A DNA stretch of 64,000 nt from Burhinus oedicnemus (lineage: Eukaryota; Chordata; Aves; Charadriiformes; Burhinidae), in NCBI GenBank assembly GCA_008921705.1, contig VFFE01006880.1:110694-174693 (forward strand). Reading direction: 5' to 3'. Below are positions 33,501 to 45,720 of the stretch, in pieces. Within the stretch, counting starts at the first letter, position 1; every line of letters starts with the position of its first letter. A program made the translations under genes and the position numbers. The notes under the pieces were generated by a model. The model was not told the DNA's origin, made no database searches, and worked only from the letters and a program-made list of their open reading frames with translations.

Positions 33501-36500
33501 AATTTCCAAATCATTGCTGGCAAAAAGCTGGAAAACCATTCAAGATAGCCTGAGCAGATCCAGGACACCAAGGGAAATGATGTAGATCAAAAAGAAGTGG
33601 GAACAATGGCACACAACGTCTCTAAAGAACTTGCAGCACAGCTGTCTCCAACAAAGGGATTTCCATTTTGGTTTTATTTGTGCTGCAGATAATCTTTATT
33701 TTATTCAAATCTACCACATGCCACCAGGCAATGGCTTACCCAAGAAATATGCTGTAGTCACTGCTTAACGTTACAGGACATTTTTCTGTGAGATGCAAAT
33801 ACATTTGTATGTGTGGTGTGACTGATATGCTCCACTCAAAAGATTTTCCTGGGCCCTTCCAATCTGATCTCACGGCCATGTGTTGAGAAGCAATATAAAT
33901 TCACCCTAGATCGGTACCTCTGCTGTGACAGTCAAGATCTGGAAGTTTATTGCACTGCCTATGGCAAAGCGCAGCTCTCTGCTAATGCGCCCAAACAGTA
34001 ATCTTGTCCTCAGAAAAAACCCACATCCCACATACAAGCATTTTGACAAGCACCATTTACACAGCACAAATATGTGTGATTTTAAGGGTTACCTCTAGGC
34101 GTTAGATGAGTCAGCTAACAGAGGCGAATTTTTTTTGTGTGGGAACTTAATTATGTTCTGTGGCCTCTCTACCAGAAATCACAGCCAATCTTCATGACCA
34201 CACGCTTTAGACTCTGGGTGCTGGTAACCATGCTGAACATAGCGAGCACATCCAGATCCACATACAAAAATTTGCCTGCAAAACTACTGGGGATAAAAAC
34301 ATAAAACTGGCTGTTAATTAAGACAATGAAAAGACTATTTTTGTATATAAATTCATTATTGGAAAGAGAAGAAGGGGAGGGATTTTCTACTTTTTCTACT
34401 TTTCCTAGTCATTACTGCTTATTCGTAGTGACACAAAAAGCTTGACTTCTACACCTGGAGACTCGTACAGCAGTTCAAGGAGTCACCAGCAGGGACAGCC
34501 TTCCTAATTGACATGAGAATTTCTTAACCTGTAGAATAAAAACAGCCCATTTCAGATCCGCACCTTGCCCTCTCCCAGTCTAGTAGCTCCACTAAGAATT
34601 CCACATTGCCAGACATAAACTTCTACTGTCATGGATGAAGCAAGGTCTAAATGAACCCCCTAATCTGGGTTGCCCTAGGAATTCGTATGTAAACTGGTGG
34701 GATACACAAGTGGGAAAGGTGGGATAAAAAGAATAGCAAGGATGAGCCATCATTACACAAGCTGTGACCTTCAAGGCATGACACTGACACAAACGTCACT
34801 CCTAAAAACTGAATTCCATTATTTATGAGCAAAAAAATAGAACTCCATTTTTTAAAAAGGCGCTCAATAGTATTTTACATTTAAAGAAATTCGCAGCACA
34901 CTGCAGACTGGACACACCAACCAGCTCAGATATCACTGAAGTGAGGGCAGCTTTGGAAAGCTGAACCTCCTTGTCAAATTTGATAGGAAGGTGTTGAATG
35001 TTGGCCAAAACGCACTCTTATCAGATGAGTTTCAAGAGTTTCTTTGTACGACAGGTACAGCAATGCCATGCTTTCACATCAAATGCATAAAATGGTATGA
35101 GAGTTGCAGTGTTTGTAGCTTATTTTGAGCTAATTGAAAGGCCCCAACAAAAAAGGCTGCAGAGATGAAACAATTATACTACTTGTTTTAAACTAGTGAT
35201 GAGATCTGGCAATTGATTAAAAATCTAAGCTAAATAGCAATGACTGACACAGAAAATATGAGAAGGAGACATCTTTCAAAAACTGGAATTTCAGAACATA
35301 TTAAAAACAAAATCCTTTTTCTCCTACTTGTAAGTTGAAGACCTGGAGGTGACCCTTCAGAACAACATGCTGTACTTACAAAGAAATGATGTTCTGTATT
35401 TTTATACGAGGCTAACGCATATCTAAGATTGAAAGTCTACAAAGTTGAAAGGAAACATATGGCTGTTTTAAACTGTTATTAGCCTAATTCAACTTTATCA
35501 TTAGCTTAACTCAGAGGTTAACACATTTCATTTTTCAAATTACCAGTCATATCTGCTACGAGCATGCTGAACAAATATCATATAAATCACAGAGCCTGAC
35601 AAAATTTAATAGAAAAAGCTGCTAAATTGACCTATAAATATAATGTATTATAATGCATCAGTTGGTGTTGCCACTTTCTTGGAAATGGTGGAAGAAATGA
35701 AGATAGTCGTCTATCCTCTTTCAAGTTTTTTACATGACCATCGGATGATTATTCAAAACTTAAACCCAGGGAACCAATCCCACAACCAGTGTTTTACATC
35801 TGAGTTATACTTCAATAACCTGTTGAAATTCAGAGTAAGACTCCAACACCTTCCCCTGTTCTAATCATCTCTGATCTGTCTGAAACAACAGTTCACCTCT
35901 TCAACAAGTGCACTTACAGTTATTTTAAAATCACTTTTTTGAAACCCAGCAGTTCTGCAAACCCAATTTGCTTTGAATCTCATTCCCTCTTTGCTGGGGG
36001 AGGCAGAATTTAATATTTATGATCTCTGCTCCTGTAAAGGGAGTATTTGCAATTCTTCTGATACATGTTACTGGGTTAATCATCTTTTCTTTCTCAAAAC
36101 AGAAGTATCTTCTGTTCCTACAAGGTAATGAAGGAGAGTTACTCATCTTCATAATTAATCTTGAATTTTAATTAAACCTATTAACTGAACATGTCAAATG
36201 TTTGTCACTTTCAAAGCAGCACAAAAATTACACTTAATAATAAATGTTACTTACTCAGATATTGCCCTGGGTTATATTGCAGCCACAGTATCTATAACAA
36301 GAACCCTATGCTATTTTATTTGGTATTAATGTGTTTTATTATGTTATAACAAATGTATTTTATTCACTCCTCTGTACCACCAGCAGCACAAGGATAAATT
36401 TCATTGTAGAACATGCTGGTGTGTTCTGTACAGTACACCGTGAAATAAATGAGCTTGCAATGACATATACATCCTTCCCCTTATCTTCCTTAACTTTGCA

Positions 36501-37921
36501 TAATAAACTCAAAATGCACTATTTATGCATCTCTTATTCTGCAACCAGACTAGTCAAACGAACAACTCACATGAATAAATATGAGGATATAAGAAAGCAT
36601 TTGAAAGACTGGAGACTAAATTAGCAGGGTAGGGATATCCTTCCCCACATTATTTGAATATCTAGTAAAAGTACATGCTATGAAGGACACTGGAGATGAG
36701 AAACTGACTCTGCTCTGAAAAACATTCCTGGAAAAACAGCCTTATGGCTTTCCATGCTAAGAATCCATAATGACATATTTAATGCATCAATACTGCTTTT
36801 CCCTAAAAGTTACTGCTTCATGATCAACCCAGGTTCTAAAGGCATCTAAAAGTCAACCTGTGTTATCACCTTCTCACATAGTGTCACCAATAGCAAAAAT
36901 CTCACAAAGCCAATTCTACACCAGTTACATCACACGGCCCTACAGTTCTTAATGCCTCCAAGTCACTTGCAGTCAAAACACCCAAAATATCACCAAATAC
37001 TACCACTTTGGGGGTAAGAAATCCATTCCTCAGATACAACAGTGCCAGGAGAAAATTGCCCAAGAGTCAAAGGACTGATCCAAGGCTGAAGAAAATGCTA
37101 GACGTCACTAGCCATGTCCTCACATTCCAAATATGTGAACTTCTACAGTTTTGCCTTTGCTAACAAAAATACATCATGTTAATGAACTATTCACTTCAAT
37201 AGTTCCTCTATTCCCTTACACCAATTTTTTTTCTTGGGAACATGGCAAGAGCACCACTGGTGTTTATAACACGCGATGTCATGATGGATGCAATACAGGT
37301 AACTGCACCAAAGGAAACAAAAGAGCATGTTTTTCAACAATCCCAACACAGTCCCTTCAGTAAGGTTATAAAAACCTCATGATGGGGATGCACAGGCATG
37401 AGCTGGCTGTCTTTGGTGAACTGGTTTCCAGGGTGCCGAGTAATAAGAAGCAGAAAACCCACTCTGCCACACAAGTCAGCAGATGTAACTATGTGAAAAG
37501 CAGAGCCATGAGCAAGCTTTGGAAAGTGGCATAAAGCTCCTTTCTAGGTAACTGGGTGAAACCAGGGATTTGCTTCTTCTTATTATATCTGATAAGGTAA
37601 CTCCAGCTGACTTCAATCGCAGTCAGCTCTCTCCACACTGGCATGTAAGCGTGCCAATGCTTTTTAGTTTTCATTCCCATTAGTCTGTAGGGCAGGAGAA
37701 CAAAGCACCTTAACACTGAGATATCTGGGCTGTAGAAATTAGTGCTTTCACTTGCGTCTTGATGGCTTTTGTAGAAATGTAAACATGGAAGCTTTTTAAT
37801 CAATAGGGGGTGGAAATGGAGTATTCCCCCCAGGTCTGAGATAAATAAAAAATAAACTGCTTACACAGTGGGCTTTAGATATGTTAGTATAAATCACCCT
37901 GGTGTACCCTGTTAAAAAGTG
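29663..37921. other. Long AT-rich single-copy stretch
   Basis: Over 8 kb without a recognised gene or young interspersed repeat. It holds the double A tract at 30479-30533. Open frames such as the 134-codon one at 32525-32929 (+) and the 110-codon one at 31718-32050 (+) carry no domain that I know and look like chance. The low repeat content is compatible with an intron or a regulatory landscape. Confidence 0.45.
30479..30533. repeat. Interrupted poly(A) tract (A28, A19)
   Basis: 28 A, then TAATTATT, then 19 A. Mononucleotide low-complexity DNA, prone to slippage. Confidence 0.9.
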
Positions 37922-37983
37922 ACATGAACCACAAACAGGTCTCTTTACCTGGGAGTCCAGGTAAAGAAAAATTACATGAACCA
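37922..37983. repeat. Perfect hairpin framed by a 10-bp direct repeat
   Basis: The direct repeat ACATGAACCA occurs at 37922-37931 and 37974-37983. Between the copies lies a perfect inverted repeat with 11-bp arms, TCTTTACCTGG (37942-37952) and CCAGGTAAAGA (37957-37967), and a 4-base loop GAGT. The arrangement resembles a very small insertion with a target-site duplication, but it is too short to assign to any known transposon. Confidence 0.75.
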
Positions 37984-39283
37984 GCTCTTTTACATCTTTT
38001 ATATTTTTGTCAGTCAGCATCATCCCAACCTTGTGAAAGGCCAGACTCCAGAAACACTAAACAACATCAGAGACACCACCATAATTCATAACCTTAATGC
38101 ATATATTCTCGTTTCATTGCACAGATATTGATTTGCTCTGTATTATAATAAATATTATGGAAGCTTCTTAACACTGATCAGCTTGCAAGCTGGTAATCAA
38201 AAAGAAACAAGTATAACGACCAAATCTATAAAGAAGCATTTTTTACAATCAGATAAATGCCAGAGCAAAGCATGACGATGCCAAAGTAATGGAGATGAAG
38301 ACAATCATTCAACAGGTGGATGTTCATATGGAAAAAAAAGGTCCAGCTAGATCCCTTCCTCTACCGCTTAACAAAGTGCTAAAGCAGAGGTGGTCATATG
38401 GAAGCACTTTAATTTGCATGCTTTGGAATTTCAGTGACACAGGTGATTTGCAGAATTACGATCTTATGCATAACTAGCCCTTGGAAAGCCACTGAAATAG
38501 TAGAATTTGAAAAAAAAAAAAAAAAGAAAAAGAAATGCAAGCATTGCCTTACATCTAAATGAGGCTACAATAAATAAAAAGAATAAAAGGAGTGGTAAGT
38601 GTTCAACACTAAAAGCAGAAGAACATGGCTGTGGATAGAAATAACAAGTTTTGGCCAAAGAAAGAATTAACCTTAGGCTGGCAAAAGTGAGACTTCCTCT
38701 GCATTTTCAAATGCACTGTGAACTCCCTGATTCAGGCTCCAAGTAGCAGGAATGACAGAGGACAGACTTGCAGTAGTTGTGGCAAGATGCTGTGAAGGAA
38801 CCCCAAAACAGGAGACACTGCTGGAGACCAAGGAAAGCAAGCGGGAGAGGAGGAAACCAGACATCTTCTGCCAGATGCTTTGGGTAGAGTTTCTCACTTG
38901 CTCCAAGTGACAGTCACACATGCTCTGTTGAGCACAGAGGCACATTACATACCTATTTGCACCGATCTCAAAATGATCAAAGTCAAACCTACACCCTTAC
39001 ACAAATACCTTGCCTCCTTTTACTCCAACATTTCCAAAACTTGCTCTAGTAAGCCGTGCAAGGTAGATTTGAGGAGACTCCTCAAATCACTTTTCCTTAG
39101 TTATTTAATCCAGCTGAATGCGGTCTTCTGTGACCACCCCAGCACAGGCATAATTTATCGCTATTGATACACCTTGGCTAGATACAAAACATCTCTTCAC
39201 TATCTTAATGACATACAAAAGACTGTTCTGCATAATAATTTCTGTGAGATAGTTTCTATTGACTATTAATGTATGTCATGTAC
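37984..39283. other. AT-rich single-copy DNA
   Basis: No gene recognised. An A-rich run lies at about 38510-38531. Confidence 0.5.
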
Positions 39284-39380
39284 AATCATAGAATCACCTA
39301 AGTTGGAAGAGGCCTTTAAGATCATCAAGTCCAACCATAAACCTAACACTGCCAAAACCACCACTAAACCACGTCCCTCA
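39284..39380 (-). mobile_element. CR1 LINE, short 3' tail, minus strand
   Basis: Only the 3' UTR and the last codons remain. From left: AATCATAGAATCACCTAAG, TTGGAAGAGGCCTTTAAGAT, CTAACACTGCCAAAACCACC and CTAAACCACGTCCCTCA. It belongs to the same group as the copies at 1.75, 49.5, 54.5 and 57.1 kb. The element stops within the last codons of ORF2 (about 100 bp in total). Confidence 0.9.
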
Positions 39381-41122
39381 ATCCGATCCCTTCTACAGCA
39401 GGAACAACCCAGGAGCATCTTCGGGACACTCCATTCAGGTGGTCAGTCAGTCCTGTTGGGCATTTAAATGGGACTAGGCACAGCAGGAGCTGCTGGGCAA
39501 AGTGCCCCTTTCACACCAGGCATGCTACAACCTGGCAAATGACCACCTCGGAGCACAAATTCATGCAGAATAAAATCAAGCATCCTCAAAAAAGGCTGAA
39601 AAATGGGTTACATTTTTGTCACAGCTATCAGACCATCAACATGCCTATGTGTAAAGTGTTCATTGTTGTAACTTCTTGCAGTTGATAGGTTTAATTGGGC
39701 ATTTAGTAATACAGAACCAGAGTTATTTTAAATCTTCTGTCTTAAATAGTTATTTAAAAATTAAAATCACTGACCACAAAAAACACATGGTACAAGTAGC
39801 ATTTATTCTCAAAGCAACTGCAGAGCTGTGAAGGCAAAACCCCTCACCTCTTTCAGGAAGAATGATTTTTGTAAGTGGAAGACAATAGTTTAAACACGTA
39901 CATAGTTCAGTGCAATTTCCCGGTACTTGCTTTGTGTGTCCAAATATAGACTGACTTGAAATTTGTCATGGTATTTTATAGCCACAGTACTGATTTAGGA
40001 AATTCAGACCAGCACGACTACATGTTTGGAAGAAAGCAGCTAAAAAGATAAAATCTACACATACAGCCAAAAAGGAGGAACGATTTGCTGATCACTGTGC
40101 ACAGAAAGCTGTTAACTGAAATACATATAATTATATTAGATTAATTCATATTTCAGAAAAAAAAAAAAAAACAAAAAACCCCAACAAAGTATACAAGGTA
40201 GAAGGATTAGATGACTGGAGTCTATCGCTCAAGACACAAACTAAGAGCAGCGTAAAACTTCAAGGGAGAGACGCTTCCCCCCATGCCCAGGCAAAGCTGT
40301 GTGCAGAGAAGCACATTTGTTTCTGGTGGACTGGTACGAAGGACGTACAGAAAATGTTACACATCAGCCAGCCTTATAAAAATACATACCTGTATCGCTT
40401 CACTTTTTTTTCCGCTCCCCTTAGATATTCATTTAGAAGAAGCAAGCAAACACTTTTTACACTAAAAGAAGTTTGTTTCATTTTTCTCCTAGAGAAGACA
40501 CTGAGCAAGGATGCTAGAACGATGATTCATTTCAAGAGAAGCAGATGGATGTTTTTGGTCTGATTATCTGATGTTGTACCACATACCAATGCTGATTAAC
40601 TATTACTACTTAGCATATGAAAAGACAAAGTCCAGAAGCACAGCCCATTCATTACTTTGCTAGTTCACATGTACTTTAAATGAATATTTAAAAAATGCTG
40701 CATCCTAGTGGTGATGGATATGAAAGAATAATCAATTTACAGGCATAATTGCTTACTCTTCCGTAAATGAGATGAGGGGTAGAATTAAGGAGACATTTTC
40801 CTTTCATGCACAAAACCATGCACAAGGAATACAACAGCCAAAGGAAGCTGCCCCTTACTGATGTACCTTGACAAACAGACAGTATATACAGACACACGCA
40901 CTCATACATACACACCAAATTATCCTAAAATCTTTTTCTCCTTTCCTGTTTCTCTGTCTTTCACAAAGAAACTATTCTGTTCTACAAGAACATCTAACTG
41001 GTACAATAAAACGTCCCCAAAATACACAGAATTACACACATGTAGTTTATGTCTCAGATCACATAAGGTACACACCAAAGATCTGCAAACACGTGGGGCT
41101 GGTTCGCTGGCCATGCCAGTCT
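39381..41122. other. Single-copy DNA
   Basis: No gene recognised. There are A runs near 40156-40177 and mixed CA/TA-rich sequence just before the CR1 (about 40880-40920). Confidence 0.5.
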
Positions 41123-41609
41123 GAATGGACAGGACATGGACCTGTTGGACCAAGTCCAGAGGAGGCCACGAAGATGATCAGAGGGCTGGAGCACCTCTGC
41201 TATGAGGACAGGCTGAGAGAGTTGGGGTTGTTCAGCCTGGAGAAGAGAAGGCTCCGGGGAGACCTTAGAGCCCCCTCCAGTACCCAAAGGGGCCTACAGG
41301 AAAGCTGGGGAGGGACTCTTGATCGGGGAGTGTAGTGATAGGATGAGGGGTAACGGTTTTAAACTGGAAGAGGGCAGATTTAGATGAGATAGTAGGAAGA
41401 AATTTTTCACTGTGACAGTAGTGAGACACTGGAACAGGTTGCCCAGGGAAGCTGTGGAGGCCCCATCCCTGGAGGTGTTCAAGGCCAGGTTGGATGGAGC
41501 TTTGAGCAACTTGGTCTAGTGGGAGGTGTCCCTGCCCATGGCAGGGGGGGTTGGAACCAGATGATCTTTAAGGTCCCTTCCAACCTAAACCATTCTGTGA
41601 TTCTATGAA
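41123..41609 (+). mobile_element. CR1 LINE, 5'-truncated, plus strand (subfamily B)
   Basis: Starts near AGGACATGGACCTGTTGG. The plus frame keeps [18 protein letters not shown] and [17 protein letters not shown], then reaches a stop (41333-41335) where the TLDRGV-reading frame has drifted from consensus. At DNA level the element continues through CAGGTTGCCCAGGGAAGCTG to the 3' tail CCATTCTGTGATTCTATGA. Its closest relatives in the window are the copies at 4.5 and 24.3 kb. Confidence 0.95.
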
Positions 41610-43329
41610 TTTATGCAGTGTGCACACGCATTACGCTTGTTAATATGAAACAGTATAAACGTGGTGTGCGTACCTGTACACTCATGGGCATCTCCTTCTG
41701 GTAATGAAGGCTTAGATGAGAGAGAAGTGTGAATTTAATGTCACATGATAGTAAAAAAAAAGCCTCTAGGTGAGAATATAATCAGGTGAGCTACATTCCT
41801 CTAGAAGGTCCTGAAGGATAAAAATGTGTAACATATGCATTTATTTCTTTGGGAGGCAGAAAGGAGAAGAAATGTGGCACAGTTGGAGGAATCAATACAT
41901 CTTTTATTGTAGCTGTAACTTACTGCTTCACTTTCAATTCAACCCATTCCAACCAGATATGCCTACGTACATTTTGAGCTTCAGTTGGTATAGGGGACAG
42001 GAACAGCCATATAGTGTCAACGTGATCTTTGAAAGGGGACAAGGGAAAAGCCACATTCAAGAAATGTTAGCCATGTAAAGAGAGCGCTGTGATTAGGTAT
42101 CACAGTCTTGCCTCCAAAGGGACTTTTATTTGGAGATTTTATGGCAGCTGCCTCATTAGCTAACTAACACTATAAATCTGTGCCTTGTGGTTCAGGAGCC
42201 TGATATGACACAGCTTCCACAGACCTCGAAAATACAGGATCAGCCCTGAATGGCCGAGTGATCCCCACTCCTTTTGTGCTCCTTACATCAATGACTTTTT
42301 GAGTATTTAATTTCTTGCATACCAAGCAGATGTGGGGCTGACAAGCACCTTCTGTAGATGACTCAGCACCAACTTTCCAGGGAAAGGTGTTCTGATATTC
42401 TAGTGATGATAGGTGTATAAAGTGTAGGCATAGAGGTATTCACATCGTATATAAGGAAACAAAGGGAAGCATCTAGAACAAGATTAAGTGAATAGATTAG
42501 ACAGACAGCAGAGTCTATTTTTAAACTTCCAATAATAACCACCTATGAGAAAACAACATAATAGTGCTTCAGGAGATCAAAACTGACATCAGCTGTCCAG
42601 TGTGCTCCTGAGCTTTAGGGACACCGACAACATCCAATGAGAATTTAAAAGCCATTTTGGTCACAGTTTCACAAACTTTAAATTCTTGCTTTCTTGCTAC
42701 AATATAGACTATCCATTGACAACGTAATTCTGCTGCCGTACTTCCCCTACCAGACATTAGCATTTGCTTTATAATTTTTAATTGATAGTTCTGAGAAAGT
42801 CCCAGGCCTACATCTGCCTGATTTGGGCTGGGTTTGCAATGCACCGAGATTAGCCGTTTGATTATAAGGAGACCATATCAAAATAAGAGGTGTAATCACT
42901 AAGCATATAGCAGTTACTTCTTCACATGGAACAGCATTAGGGATGTTACCCCATTGCGAGTACCGTTTAACACACATATTTTACTCCTTGTAGAGCCTGC
43001 AGAGTCTAAAGAAGGGGCAAAATAAATTAAAAAGAAGAAAAAAAAAAATCTTTCCACCCTAACTGCCAAATTCTGAACTTCTGTTTCTGTTCCTTGGAGA
43101 CAAGCAGTAGTATTTCTGGTTTTGCAGAAGCAGCTCAGAAATGTGTGAAATATAAGACATGACTGGACAACATCCATGCAGCTCCATGCTGTATTTTAGT
43201 CTGCTTTTTTTTTTTTTTCCCCATACAGAACAGAAGGGCTCTAGCAGAGCTTAAGGGCAGGCGATCAATGCCAGGCGAAGTGCAAACCTCTCCGATCCCG
43301 TGACATAAGCTGAACAAATAACTACCAAA
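41610..43329. other. AT-rich single-copy DNA
   Basis: No gene recognised. A T run lies at about 43205-43219. Confidence 0.5.
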
Positions 43330-45720
43330 ACTGCAGCCCAAGCACTGAGTGGCGAGTGCCTCGTGAAGCTTCCTCCTCCTTTTCCAGATGGATTAATTTT
43401 TCAAGATAACTTGCTATTCTCTTCCAGCGGGGAAAGAGTGGGGACAGACTTCCAAAAATAGGCTAGCCTGTCACAACTGCTAACTGTCACGCGGTGCCGA
43501 GATTGGAGCTGATCTCTTGGGGAGGCGGCTGCGAACAGAGGGGAGTAAGGAAGTAAAGAGAAAGAGTAATTCCTCTTTCCACAGCCCAGCCAGAAAGAAA
43601 ATGAATAGGCAACCTGCAGTCAATCACAAATAATATATAAGCCAAAAATCAGTCATTCTGAGTTAAAATACATAAACGTATCAGTTTACCAGCAGTTATT
43701 AGCACAAGTGCTATATTCTACAGCATCAAAAATGATGCCCAAATGTACTCTCTGTCCAAGGTCTCACTGGGACAAATACAAGATTATTGCCAATTTAAAC
43801 AAATTGACCCAGCAAATTAAACCAAAATGCTCTCTTTAAATTCAATTTTCAAATGCTGTCCTAAAAACGCTCCTGTCCGTGTGGCCCCTGCAGTAAATAG
43901 ACACACTGAAGTCACAAGATGACTAGAACAAACTATGTTTAGCCTTTTGTGAGATGAGGTACCATTCAGATTACATAAATTGAAAGCTTATTTAGAAGGA
44001 AAAAAAAAAAAAAACCACCCCATTTAAATCCAAGTAAAATTTGCTCAGCACTAAATATTTAAAGTTACAAGAGAAGGTAGGGAAAAAATCTCCAACTGCG
44101 CCATTATTAAATGGACGAGAGTATAATCTCATTCAACAGTGATCTTAGCTCTGTGCATCTAATGCATTCATTTTATTAGGAGGTCTGAAGCGGAATATTT
44201 GAAAACAGAAATCTTATTAAGAAAGTCTTCATCATCCTTGCTGGCGTTTTTCCTTCCCGCTGCATGAAGGAAATGTATTTTGCCTGTATAATCTTTGCCG
44301 ATAATGGACTAATTTTTTTTCATTGCCTGCCTTAGTCACATGTTGTTGTGGAACATTAAATATTCACTTTGTTAAGCTGCAACACCAGGTGTTTTCTGAT
44401 GCATCTGTGTAAGATGTTAAACTTACAATCTCAGCACCAGGACAAAAAAAAAGGATAACATAAAAGTGCACATCATCACTAATTCATGAATTTAATTTCC
44501 CTTTTTAGGTCTAAAATGCAGCCCATTTGTCTTCAGATAACAATAGGTTTTTGTTGTGTAGAGTCATGAAACATTGATTTAATAAGACAGAGATTGACTG
44601 ACAATGATTATTTAATTTTTTTGAATGGTGACCATACCTAGAGGCCCCACTAATGACACAGCCGTGATTTTAGGTGATGGGTACAAAGAGTGCCAATGTG
44701 GGCTCTGCCTAACAGCCTTCTCCTTCCCTTTCTTCAGTGTGCTTACTTCTTTATTTGTACTTTGGCACAGCACTATCATGAAATATAACAGACATGGTAG
44801 CTAAATTTTATTATTATAAAATTTCTTGAAGACAACATAAGATGTTGCTCTGCTCAAGACCTGAATGTTCAGTACAAACACTATTTATTATCAATTTCCA
44901 TGGGAATGTCGCACACTGAGAGGAGGCACCTCCCGTGCTCGGAGTCCAGGAAGGGCCAAGAGAACAACAGCTCCAATTCCTCCTCCTCAACAGCTGAGTC
45001 AAAGTAAGTTCTACTAATGTCTATGATAATCCATTAAAATGAGGCTGATTTTATAGGGAACAGTGATGAGTAAGGACTGTGCCAACGGACAGCGGCATTA
45101 TAGTCATCATAGATAACCGGGGGCTCTAACACAGATGTGTTTTTCTTCCCCTCCAAACTTAAATTATCAAAATAAATGCCTACTTAAAGAATTAATAACC
45201 AGCGGCAATTTTTTGTTAATGTCAGATATAAAATAAAATTAATTCCAGTAAACCACTCCGGAACTGAGAGTCTGAAAACTAGTGCCTGAGAAATACAACA
45301 CACTTTTTAAACAAGCCCTCGCCTGGAGCCCTTCACTTTCACACGGTTAAGTGTTTATGAGAGCTTTTATGAGAGCTTTTGTAGGGCTCATCCATATCAT
45401 AACAGATACAGAGATTACCGTCGGAGAGAGTTCACTAATAACACATACGGCAACTTGCTGTAAGCCAAAAGACCGCGGCAAAAAATCACACTGATCACAA
45501 AACAGCTGAGATACAAACAAAATAAAAGTTTCCTCTGGGTATAGCAGAAGAACTTCATCTGCGAAGAGAAGATGACTAGAGTCCTAAGGCAATTATTTTG
45601 TTATCTAAAAGTGGCTTTGAAAGTCAGACACTCTGCCTCAAAACCCGAGCAAAAGCAGTGTTTAGATTGCTGCATGTAGGTATGTTGTAACAATTTTCAG
45701 ATACTAACTCTTTTCTAATA
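43330..45720. other. Repeat-free stretch rich in TAAT/ATTA, possible regulatory DNA
   Basis: Apart from an A run near 44000 and one 12-bp duplication (45354-45380), no interspersed repeat is visible for 2.4 kb. Motifs of the homeodomain type recur: CATTATTAAATGG, CTAATGCATTCATTTTATTAG, GATAATGGACTAATT, CTAATTCATGAATTTAATT, GATTATTTAATT. Some CpG-containing patches (for example CACGCGGTGCCGAGATTGG near 43490) persist. This is the composition often seen in conserved non-coding elements, but conservation cannot be read from one sequence. Confidence 0.3.
45354..45380. repeat. 12-bp tandem duplication
   Basis: The unit TTTATGAGAGCT occurs twice head to tail (45354-45365, 45366-45377) and begins a third copy. 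Confidence 0.9.

Noticed and set aside
37590..37640. Faint resemblance to an old amniote SINE (CAGCTGACTTCAATCGCAGT)
   Set aside because: A single short motif without flanking support.
40860..40920. Possible CA/TA microsatellite before the 41.1-kb CR1
   Set aside because: The CA/TA units are irregular and never exceed three or four in a row.
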